From Rhizophagus sp. LPA8_4_AMF (taxonomy: Eukaryota > Glomeromycota > Glomeromycetes > Glomerales > Glomeraceae), in contig JADRCO010000556.1 in assembly GCA_021464525.1 (NCBI GenBank), positions 1 to 30,983 of the forward strand: DNA of 30,983 nt, in the 5' to 3' direction. Shown in pieces: positions 1 to 9,707 of the stretch. The notes under the pieces were generated by a model. It was not told the origin of the DNA, did no database searches, and worked only from the letters and a program-made list of their open reading frames with translations. The position numbers and the translations under genes were made by a program. Within the stretch, counting starts at the first letter, position 1; every line of letters begins with the position of its first letter.

Positions 1-42
1 TTTTTTTTTTTTTTTTTTTTTCTTTTTTTTTTTCTTTTTGTT
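1..42. repeat. Poly(T) low-complexity tract
   Basis: The window opens with an almost pure T run broken only by single C residues. It is low-complexity sequence of no evident function, or a poly(A) tract if read on the minus strand. The DNA from here to about 216 is AT-rich. It contains a good minus-strand GTAAGT donor-like site at about 182-187, which could mark a 3' intron of the small minus-strand gene to the right. Confidence 0.8.
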
Positions 43-216
43 GAATAATGATAGTCAAAAAAAAAATTTTTAGCTTTCTATTTTTTAGAATGTAATTCGA
101 AATTCTAAATTGATTAAAGATTATCTGTTATTATTAAATGTTTCTATTCAAATATTAAAGACGATATTAGTTTGAATCAAGAAACTTACCACAAGAAAAA
201 ATTGCAATTTGATTTT

Positions 217-444
217 TTAAAAAACGAGCGGAGTTTCCAATACAGCTTCTACAACAGCGTTACGACGTCTCAATGCAAAATGTGGAACTGGAATGTCCAA
301 TTCATATATGGGAGGCAAAAATGGCTCTGGTGCAGGAATTTCCACTGCAGTGTTTGGTAGTTGGTAACTTTCTACAACGTCCTGTGAAAAGTTTGGACTA
401 AAGCCAGAGCTATTATCAGTAACTGTGCTTGTAGAAGGCAACAT
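217..444 (-). CDS. Small hypothetical protein, 75 aa, TATA-preceded
   Basis: I do not recognise this protein. The ATG-initiated frame encodes 75 residues with no signal peptide or membrane segment. The middle is rich in proline and acidic residues (PAPEPFLPPIYELDIPVP) and is followed by a basic triplet (RRR). A TATATAAAG box lies on the same strand about 120 bp upstream of the ATG, which favours a genuine transcribed unit over a chance ORF. A strong GTAAGT donor-like sequence occurs about 30 bp after the stop, so the gene may be longer with a different splicing pattern, or the window may hold only its 5' part. Codon use gives no strong verdict. The opposite-strand frame over the same bases lacks an ATG start and is probably a shadow. 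Confidence 0.4.
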   Translation of the reverse strand: MLPSTSTVTDNSSGFSPNFSQDVVESYQLPNTAVEIPAPEPFLPPIYELDIPVPHFALRRRNAVVEAVLETPLVF

Positions 445-561
445 GTTGGTAATTTAATTTGTAAAATGAAATAGTGAAAGAAAAGTAAAAGTATTTGTAA
501 GTTATAAGTGAGTGGAATAAAGGTTGGTTTTTTTTTGTATTGCTTAAAGAGAGAGAATCGA

Positions 562-570
562 CTTTATATA
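562..570 (-). promoter_or_regulatory. TATA box
   Basis: TATATAAAG on the minus strand, 118 bp upstream of the ATG at 444. The spacing fits a TATA box with a 5' leader of roughly 90 nt for the small minus-strand ORF. No other feature explains it, though TATA-like strings are common in AT-rich DNA. Confidence 0.4.
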
Positions 571-1217
571 GTGATAGGAGTTAACAAAGACTTTTTAAAT
601 AACAATTTTAGTGGTGACGATTTTCTGCAGTAACCCTTTAAAGAAACCTTATGATTCATTGCTGAATAAAAGTATTGGTCATTGATGCAACCCTTGCTGA
701 ACTTATTTGCTCACATTTTGCTCACTGAGTAACAAAGAAAACCAAACTATTCAGGTTTTAATACAAGTAATCATTTCATAACATATGCTCCTCAAATTAG
801 CTTCATGTGCTATTATCAGTTTATACTTCTATTAATAAAATTTGTGTAACAACATACATCACGGGATCAGTCACTATAAACGTTTAAATTAATTCTATAA
901 CGGCCATTACGTTTAAATTAATTGTTTCCTTTATCAAATATAATTACTAAAAAACTCGTTTTTAGAGTTTATGATGTACAAATTAGCGGTCAAAAGACCT
1001 TAATAAAGTAATAATAATTCCTCGTACTATCTGCTTTTGTGATGAAAGTAGATTTACCCGCCCCTTTAGCCGATATCGAAATTTTAAAGTTTTTGAGTAA
1101 CAGACTCATGTGGCCTTATTGAAAATCCTTTAACAAAAAGGCGGGAATTTCCATCAGTTTTTTTTTTCATTCAGGCTTATCTTCCTGCTTAAGCTAAAAG
1201 TTTCTAATTAACGAACA
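571..1217. other. Intergenic, upstream of phospholipase D
   Basis: I see no gene here. The stretch separates the small minus-strand ORF from the plus-strand phospholipase D gene, so it is presumably a divergent promoter region. It contains an exact 14-bp direct repeat (CGTTTAAATTAATT) at 881-894 and 910-923, separated by 15 bp. No TATA box is evident close to the ATG at 1218. Confidence 0.5.
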
Positions 1218-4200
1218 ATGTCTTTTTTTGAAGGAGTTGTAGATACGCTCTCCAGTATGATACTAGGAGAAAAAGGAACTAAGGGTGAATGGGAAAAGGA
1301 AAACCGTCACAAGTCTTTTGCTTCTGAAAGAGAAGGTTGTCATGTAAAATGGTATGTCGACGGTAAAGACTATTTTTATGCTGTCTCAGAAGCCCTTATG
1401 GGTGCTGAAGAGGAGATTTTCATTGAAGACTGGTGGCTTTCACCTGAACTGGTATATAGCATTCTTGACGCGCAAAATTTTTTCGCGTCTTTTTTTTTTT
1501 AAAAAAAAAAAGGCAGCTTTTTTGTTGTTCACGTGTTAAATCACATGACTTATCATTATCATTGAATATAGTATCTTCGCAGACCACCTGCCAAGAATGA
1601 AGAATATCGTCTTGATAAACTTCTTAAAAAGAAAGCACAACAAGGAGTGAAAATTTATGTCGTTCTCTATAAGGAAATGACCCAGGCTTTGACTTTGGAT
1701 TCCAGTCATAGCAAACGTTCTTTGCAGGGCTTGGACAAGAACATTCTTGGTAATAACTACCTTACATTTCATTGATTGATATATGCGAAAAATTTTTCTA
1801 GTCTTTAGTAATAATTAAATTTACGCGTGTAGTGCAAAGACACCCTGACCATGATATTAGTGGCACTTTCTTTTGGGCGGTAACTGATTCATTTTAATCT
1901 GCTTAATCAAATTTGTCAACACGATGAATGTTTTTTTGAAATTAATCCTTTCTTGTCCCAAATTTTTTACAATTATTCTATTATGCGATAATTTATATTT
2001 AGCATCACGAGGTAAATACTATAAGATTAAAGTGATGTTAAAGAAATATCATTAATAACTATTCTTGAAATATAGAAAATTGTAGTTGTCGATAGAAAAA
2101 TTGCTTTTATTGGTGGTTTAGATTTGTGCTTTGGTCGTTATGATACAGCAGCGCATCAACTCGCTGATTTCCAACAAACTTCTAGAAATTATTCTATTTG
2201 GCCTGGTCAAGATTATTCAAATCCTAGAATCAAGGATTTCTTTGATGGTATTTTATCTATTAATTATAAATATTTCTTTTTTTGTTAGAACCTATACATG
2301 CATTTTTTTTATCTAATTCGATCTTTAAATATTTTAGTGAAATCGTGGGGACAAGCTTTAATCGATAAAAAGAAGACCGCTCGTATGCCATGGCATGATG
2401 TATCTATTGGTTTTGTGAGTATCGTATTTAACTGGACTTCTCAAATATCGTTTATAAAAATAATTAAGAAGAAATTATTAATCCTTTTGCATATATTCAC
2501 AGGTTGGCAGACCAGTACTTGATGTTGCACGTCATTTTATTCAACGATGGAACTTTATCAAAAAAGAAAAAGCCGAAAACCGTCTCGAATATCCAGTTTT
2601 GATTGCCTTGTCTGATCGACAACATGAACGTAGAAACCCTCCAACAACCAGAAGTTTCGAATACGGTAGCAAAAAAATTGATTGTCACCCGCATGAGGGT
2701 AAATGTAACGTTCAAATTATCAGAAGTAGTGCTAAGTGGAGCCATGGACTTGATGTAGTAGAGGTAAATATATTATGCATAATTTTAAATTAGTATTTTT
2801 TTATTGAATATGTACTTATATACGTATATAAAAAAAAAAATAAATTATATGCGTTTTTATAATAGCATTCAATCCAAAATGCTTACGTCGAAATAATTAA
2901 CAAGGCTGAACACTTCATCTATATTGAAAACCAATTCTTCAGTAAGATTTTTCAATAAGATTTATTTTTGCCGTAGGTATAAGAATTAATTCAGAATTAT
3001 TTAATGATCTTTTTTTTATAGTTACTGCTACGAAAGAAAGTAATGACTATCCAGTAAAAAATCTTATTGGAAAGGTAAAAATTTTAGATTTTTTATTTTG
3101 AACAAACGATATATTTTTAATAGATATATCTTAATTATAGGCAATAGTGGATAGAATTGTTAGGGCTCATGAAAAGAAAGAACGATTCAGGATTATCGTC
3201 GCCATGCCTTTGCTTCCAGCTTTCCCAGCTGATCTTGATTCCAGTGATGCTGGTACTGTTCGGTAAGTGCTTTACTTTAAATATATAATTCTTAACCGAA
3301 TATCAAATTTATTTTCTATTTTGTACAATCAGTCTAGTGATACATTACCAATATCAATCGATTTGTCGAGGTGGACAATCGATTCTTGAAGTTTTAAAAA
3401 GAGAAGGCATCGAAAATCCTAGTGATTACATTGAATTTTATGCACTTCGTACTTATGACGAACTTGATTTCAGTGCTATAGAAAGAGGTTTGGGTGTATT
3501 GGATGATGAAAAAAAAGTTGTCAGTTCCGGGGAACAATCTGGTGCGGATCCGGCAATTCCTCAAGCATCTGTGGATAAAGATCCTACTGGCTCCTACATT
3601 ACTGAAGAATTGTATATTCATACTAAACTTTTAATTGCTGATGACAAAATTGTCATCTGTGGCTCTGGTGAATAGGAAATCATTTTTGAGATTTTACTTA
3701 TTTTTGAATATTTGTTAATTAGTTTTTTTTTTCATTATAGCTAATTTGAATGATAGATCACAAAATGGAGATCACGATTCTGAAATTGCTGCTATTGTCG
3801 AAGATAAGGATTACATAGACTCCAAGATGGCCGGCAATGATGTATTTGTTCAAAATTTTAAATTTATTAGTTTGAAAGGTTACTCAATTTATTTTATCTA
3901 ATTTTACTTTAGTGGAAAGCCGGAAAGTTTGCAGCAACTTTACGTCGTAAACTCTTCAAAGAACATCTTGGCCTGCTTAATGAAGGAGATCATGAAAAAG
4001 TTACTACAGTTTGTCATCCGCCACCGTTAACTATTGATACTTTTGATGAGCATGAACTTAATGAACTTACTAAAGAGGATGATAAAGTCATAGATCCACT
4101 TAGCGATAGTTTCACCAACCTTTGGCGACAAACTGCCAAAGTTAATACAGAGGTTTTTCGTAAAGTGTTCCATTGTGTTCCAGATGATACTGGTAATTAT

Positions 4201-4502
4201 AATTTATTAAATAATTTAAATAATTTTTTACTAATTAGTTTATTCCAAGTATTATTAACATTATTATAAATATTATTTTAGTTTTAACCTGGGATGATTA
4301 CAAATCGTACGTTCCAGACAAAAGTAAAGTTCTAACTGGTCACGTTTGTGATCCGGAAAAATTAACCGGTGAAGAAGTCAAGTCTGAATTAAATAAAGTA
4401 AAGGGCCATTTGGTTCAATTTCCATTGAATTTCATGAGTAAAGAGAGATTGTCAGGATCCGTTGTATTTGATAACGTCACTCCTATGGAAATATTTACTT
4501 AA
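1218..4502 (+). CDS. Phospholipase D (two HKD motifs), 14 exons, 721 aa
   Basis: Phospholipase D hydrolyses phosphatidylcholine to phosphatidic acid and choline at membranes. My exon model is 1218-1451, 1572-1749, 1833-1879, 2003-2011, 2076-2247, 2338-2414, 2503-2763, 2866-2941, 3022-3074, 3141-3262, 3333-3667, 3741-3841, 3913-4192 and 4282-4502. All introns are GT...AG and the coding total of 2166 nt closes in frame. The first HKD motif is H155-x-K157-x4-D162 followed by GGLDLCFGRYD. The second is H506-x-K508-x4-D513 (IHTKLLIADD) followed by GSANLNDRS. Conserved blocks MPWHDV, ARHFIQRWNF and IENQFF are also present. It resembles the catalytic core of SPO14/PLD1, but no PX or PH domain precedes it; the N-terminus starts almost directly with the region leading to FIEDWWLSPEL. 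Exon 4 is only 9 nt and supplies the catalytic histidine. Identification is very secure; exon borders rest on reading frame and family motifs. Confidence 0.93.
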
Positions 4503-5142
4503 TTTAAAAAAGTTTTTTTATATATACAATTATTTACTATTTATTTAAATTATATTCTAAGGAACTGATTCAAGTTTCTGTTATATAATGATTACTCTTT
4601 TAAATTAAAAAAAAATAAAGTAAAATAAAATATTCAATTATTCTGATCTTTACGTGTTAAATTGGATCATTAATAAATAATCTAATTTATAATTAAAATT
4701 ATTCTACGTTAATGTAATAAAATTTCATCCCAAATCTAATATGCATAAATAACTAATTTAATTATTTAATTTAAATATGTACAGCAAAAAATGGGATTGT
4801 CATACCTTAATCTTTATTTAACATAGTAAAAGATGAATTCATTATTAAAATAAAGTGACCCCTCAATTCCCATTACTTAAATTTAAAAATTACAAATTGA
4901 GTCAACCACCTAATCCATGTCCAAAATCACAAATATAAATAATAATTTAGCATACTGAAAAACTCGATTAACATAAGCTATTTAAATATTGGAAAAATAA
5001 AAAAGTTTTTTGTACACTAAATTTATGAAACGCGATCGAAAAAGAATAAAAAAAAAAAGAAAATGTCCTCGCTAAAATAATAATAAACAAACAAAGATAT
5101 ATATATACATATATATAAATTGAATGTTTATATAATTGTCCT
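4503..5142. other. Convergent intergenic region
   Basis: This AT-rich stretch lies between the 3' ends of phospholipase D and the Vid30-like gene and shows no ORF or RNA gene. AATAAA-like strings near 4613 could serve 3' processing of phospholipase D. A short (TA)n-type microsatellite lies at about 5098-5118. Confidence 0.6.
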
Positions 5143-7963
5143 TTACACCAGGCAATCTTTACGCAGATTTACAAAAGCACTAGAACCAACTCCATTTCTT
5201 GCAAGTTCATTAAGAACAACGGAGGATTGTCGGTAAACTCGTTCCAACGGAGGAATAGGAGGTTTTCCTTGTGATACTAGTGGAGTGAAAAATTAGATGA
5301 CAATTAATGAAAAATTAGTAAAATTTTTTAATAGTGAATATTAAGTCATGAATATAGCTGGTACCTAAAATAGCACTATTTAACGCGTTTGCAACTGGTT
5401 CTCTACCCGAAGGATCAAGAAGATATGAAACAACACTATTTCGCGGATCAGTATATGCTAACAGCGAAAATGTTTCCTAAAAAGAAAGATTTTCGTGTAA
5501 ATTATGTATTACATTTCTAAAGTATTAACACGCATATGGTTAACTAACCTCTAGTGCTTTTTTTATTTCTTCGCGATTATCATCGCGATAATCGTCTTGT
5601 AATTCTTGACCAAATCGCATGGCAGCCTCAATCATTCCATCTAATCCATTTAACTCTGTTTCGACACCTTTCCGCCGCTTGGATGTTTTTTTCTTTTTAA
5701 TAAGTGTTACTGAACCATCTACTTCTTCAACAGATTCATGATCACTTTGGTAGTCATCAACATCCATTGCATCCATTGCTTCCATTGCATCTGCGTATTC
5801 ATCATCCCCTTCTTCTTCTTCATCCCTTTCTTCATCTTCTTCATCTTCCTCTTCAAGATCATCATCTACGACCTCACCGATGTCTACATCGTCATCAACA
5901 ACTTTATCTTCAATTTCGTCATCATCATCCTCTTCTAACATTAAATGATCTTTACCGACCTTTACAACTTCTTCTTCTTCATCATCTGAGCATGTAATCT
6001 GGCTGCCAGCACACAACCCCATCATTTCTATGAATTTACGACAACGAAGTTGGAAAAGTATATCGCCATTAGATGGCAAGACAGAAGGATAAAACGTGTT
6101 GGTTAATTTGATGGCAAAGTCTATTTCACCCTTAAGGACGGCATCACGGATCCCTAAAACACAAATTTAAATGTTATTATAAGTGAAATAAATGCGTCAC
6201 ATAAATTTTACTAGTTCCATATCTGCATACTCTGCCGGTTAATCATATCCTTATCCGAATCTAAAGATGAATTTTCACTTTCAACACCTTCCATTTCACT
6301 GCTGTCGCCTGACGCAAGTTGAACGGCATCTGTTGAAAACGCCTTTGCAGTTTCACTATATCCATGATGAACTAGATAAGACACAATAAGTTGGTGAACT
6401 GTTGCTGTAAGATTTGTCTCAGAAGCGGCTTGAGAAATAGGTGAAGAGGTCAATGGCGATGAGATTGTTGGCATAGGTTTCGCATTAATAGCATGCCATA
6501 ATCGAGCTTTTTCTTCCTGTTAAATGGTATTCTTAAGAATACTAAACATTGAAATAATACAATGTCCATGAAATTGTCTAACCTTCATATAATGCTCAAT
6601 TGCGTATTTAAAATTCCTATTGCCAAAATTGACTTCTATAGACTCTCCTTGCGTCCGCAATCCAATTGAAGGATATAGATCACCTTTCAAATCTCGGAAT
6701 GCAATACCTTTTATAATGATAGAAATTGGTGAATTTTATTCTTTTTTTCACTTTAATGTACAATAATTCACTTACCTAGATGCTTTCCGTTCTTTGTATA
6801 GAATGCCGTGCCATCTCTGAAATTTAAACAGCATCCAATAGTATCACCTGTCGTAAACGTTGGTCCATATGGTTTACCAGTACCTGAGCAACAAAAAGAA
6901 TGTCCGTCGTCTCCATGATAACCCCATGAATCATTTTCCCATCCTATCAACAATAATAAGATCACTATGAAATTAATGTGTGATCACACAAAGATAAAAA
7001 AAAATTTACCAGGCAATCGATTTAAAGGAACAATTTTTGAACAAAATCCTATCCCAATAAAGCTATAAACGAATAAAAAATTAATGATAATATCAATAGC
7101 AACAGAATTAGAGTATATTATAACTATCTCTCACCCGTCTTTTCCCTTGCTTATAACATCAACTTCAAAATAAAATAATCCACATTGTGGAGGCATAGGA
7201 TAATTAGCTCTTATTGCAGCAGCATCTATGTCATTCTTTCCTGAGCCTAAATTTTGCGTCATGAAAAAATTTGTGTTATTTGAATATGTTCATAGAGTTT
7301 TTTTCGATCCACTATATCTGATTGTGGCTCATAACAGTTATTGATTCAAAAATAAATATAATTATCATAAATGTATCTCTTCAAAATGATATAATTGTTT
7401 TAAAATAAAAAATGTAAAAACATTACATTGATTCTAGATCTAAAAATTCGTTATCCATTTATCTCACCTATATAATTTACTCTAAGTTTGTCAGGATCCA
7501 CGCTAAGGTGTGTACATTTATCGTCAATATTCCATGCTGTTGGCAATTCCAAGTTTTCAAGTGGGTCCTTGTCGAATTGACTTTTTTCCGTATTAGAATT
7601 ATTATAATACAACTCCGCAAAGCTTGTATCAGCTAAGTACTCTGGCAGTTTTGGCTTCTGAGTCTTCAACTTTGACTGTTTACTTGACGTGTTTGAGGTC
7701 ACAGCTGAAGAAGTTGATAGATTATTATAGTAAGAAGCTCGTGTAGAAGAGCCAGAGGCATAGGATGTTGATGTAAGAGGATATGTTGTAATAGTTGGCC
7801 GATAGTACGGTGCGGAAATCTGAGATAACATGGCGGGTGGTGGATTAGACATTGGATAAGTTGAACTAGACGACGAATTAGACATTAAGGCTAATTGTGC
7901 TGCAGTCGCACTGTTAAAGATATTTCTCCTAGAGGAGATAGAATTTGAAGAGGTATTTGTCAT
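5143..7963 (-). CDS. vid30: Vid30/Gid1 (RanBP9/10-like) GID/CTLH E3 ligase subunit, 696 aa
   Basis: This is the scaffold and substrate-receptor-docking subunit of the GID/CTLH ubiquitin ligase (yeast Vid30/Gid1, animal RanBP9/10). Minus-strand exons are 7963-7468, 7246-7135, 7062-7010, 6943-6776, 6707-6583, 6516-6231, 6153-5549, 5476-5365 and 5276-5143. The 2091 nt total closes in frame. Domain order: a Ser/Asn/Tyr-rich disordered N-terminus (1 to about 137), SPRY (about 138-310; [46 protein letters not shown]), LisH (about 355-378; [22 protein letters not shown]), CTLH (about 405-460; [29 protein letters not shown]) and a C-terminal CRA part ([20 protein letters not shown]). A long Asp/Glu-rich block from about residue 468 to 560 and a [10 protein letters not shown] cluster interrupt CTLH-CRA. 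Exon 6 must end at a GTATGC donor (6230); reading on gives a stop. Identification is secure. Confidence 0.93.
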
Positions 7964-8335
7964 TAACTAAAAAATTTTTTTTTTTTTTGACGAATGCAAG
8001 GATCTTTCAAAGTTTAAAAGTTTGTTGAAACAAGAAACGCTTTTATGTACAATGAGTATATCGGATCATAAACTAACTGATAACTTTATTAATGCAACTG
8101 CCGCAGTTCAGCACATGACTTTATTATAAATAATTCAATGAAATAATTTTTAAATTTGCAAATAAAAAATGAACCATGTACCGGTAGTTACATGGAATGT
8201 CTTTATGATGTTATAATGTATTTAATTAAATCCTACCTAAAATAAGGTTTAAACATAATATAAATTGAATATTCTTCACAATGATTATTAAATAATACTA
8301 TACCTCTTCGTTATCGGTTCTTATTTGTAGAATCC
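7964..8335. other. Spacer between two minus-strand genes
   Basis: About 370 bp separates the ubc11 stop from the vid30 start codon, both genes being on the minus strand. It must hold the vid30 promoter and the ubc11 3' region. It is AT-rich, with a T run next to the vid30 ATG. I see no further gene. Confidence 0.5.
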
Positions 8336-9349
8336 CTACATCTTATTATTTGATTCTCTAAACCATTTCATAACTTGTTTCTTGTATACTAAGAAACAAT
8401 TTTTATAAAAAAAAAAATGAATAAAAGCGATAACAAGGAAACAATTTAAGCGAATATTTGCACCTTCTGGTTTGGCCCAAAGTTCTGCAGCTTCTGTATT
8501 TAATGGACTATCAATGTTGGGTTCTAATGATGAACAAAATTACTATTTAAATAATCTTCCAGAGTTATAGATCAAATCAAATTAAATTGCTATGTAGTAC
8601 CTCCGAGAAGACTTTGTAAAGAAACAAGAATACTTGTTACATTATAAATAGCCGACCATTTATCCTGAATTCATATTCACAAAATGAGTTAGAAATTATT
8701 ATAGCCTGTAAAATTTAGCTTTAATATAATAAATAACAATTGAAATTTTAAAGCGACCTTGAGAATATCTAAGCAAATGTTACCGTTTTCGTCTACATTG
8801 GGATGATAACAGTGTGTTTGAAATTGAACACATGGAGCAGAAAAGGGATAATCTGACGGAAACTTCATAGTGACCTTATAAGTTAGACCTTCATAAATCT
8901 AGTAGTTCAACATAATTAATTATTAGACTAATTAGAAATAACATGAGAAATGAGATGAAAAAATAAGGAAGCACTTACTGTTCCCTCCGGTCCCACTATT
9001 GATCCTACCCAATTGAACAAATTGTCCGTGTCAGGGAAAGCTGAAATCCCGAGTGGTTGTGAAAACTGTCAAATAAAAAATTTTGTAAAAGTTATTTACA
9101 GATAGGTAGAACCCATTATATCATAATTACCATCAATTGCTTGAGTTCACTTTTTAATCTGTAAGAGAATCAGGATAGATAAAATAAGTACATGAAAGGT
9201 TTGTTGTAAGCTTTTTTTTTTGGTTTTAAAAAAATATTAGTTTACCTGTTTAATACGGAATTACTATCTTTAATAACTCTAGAGTTGGACTGAGATTTTC
9301 TGAGGCTATCATTGTTCGTACTAGCAGAATGGGTGGACGTTGGCTCCAT
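8336..9349 (-). CDS. ubc11: Ubiquitin-conjugating enzyme E2, UBE2C/Ubc11 type, 178 aa
   Basis: E2 of the UBE2C family (yeast Ubc11, fission yeast UbcP4), which in other eukaryotes passes ubiquitin to anaphase-promoting-complex substrates such as cyclins. Minus-strand exons are 9349-9246, 9158-9131, 9065-8979, 8898-8758, 8664-8601, 8523-8464 and 8388-8336; the 537 nt total closes in frame at 178 aa, the usual family length. The family signature GISAFPDTDNLFNWVGSI lies at about residues 50-67. The catalytic core has HPN at 105-107 and the active-site cysteine C115 in GNICLDILK. It is followed by DKWSAIYNV and LLGEPNIDSPLNTEAAELW. The N-terminus is Ser/Thr/Asn-rich, as in other members. Intron 4 uses an atypical donor (GTCGCT). 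Exon 2 is 28 nt. It lies tandem to vid30 and divergent from the TFIIIC gene. Confidence 0.95.
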
Positions 9350-9707
9350 CGCTTAAATTTTTACGATATTTTCAGCAAAGCTAATAGTAAATAGATTTAT
9401 TACTTTATTCTTTTTATACTTGAATCTTTATAAACTTATTTCCTTAGAGTTCTTGAGAAGAGTGCGTATCAAGTATTAAAAACGCGAAAAAAAACTTTCG
9501 ATGTTTATATTCGTTATCTGACCTCTTATCATTGGATCACTGTCATCGTTGTCTAAAATAATATGCAGACCTACAATTTTGGGAATTAAAAACGTGTTAA
9601 TTTTTTTTTTTAACTGATTTACTATTCACAAGTTTAAATTAGTGTTCGTTCAATTTCAAATCCGGATCCAATTTAACTAAAGCAACTAAAGGTAACTAAA
9701 AAGTAAC
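9350..9707. promoter_or_regulatory. Divergent promoter between ubc11 and the TFIIIC WD40 gene
   Basis: These 358 bp separate the start codons of two divergently transcribed genes, so both promoters must overlap here. A plausible element is ACGCGAAA at 9482-9489 (TTTCGCGT on the ubc11 strand). It resembles the MBF/SBF/E2F class of G1-S sites and sits 133 bp upstream of the ubc11 ATG. No TATA box is convincing. Confidence 0.45.

Noticed and set aside
1..42. Poly(T) as a telomere or retroelement tail
   Set aside because: It has no telomeric unit and no adjacent reverse-transcriptase sequence; a homopolymer alone is not evidence for a mobile element.
172..360. Plus-strand 62-residue frame
   Set aside because: It starts without an ATG, overlaps the minus-strand ORF that has a TATA box, and has no recognisable features.
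5704..5997. Plus-strand Leu/His-rich frames opposite the acidic block of vid30
   Set aside because: They are shadows of the GA/TC-rich codon repeat that encodes the Asp/Glu block on the minus strand.
6211..6240. Stop codon ending vid30 at MQIWN
   Set aside because: A GTATGC donor just before it joins in phase to [14 protein letters not shown], the expected CTLH continuation, so the stop lies in an intron.
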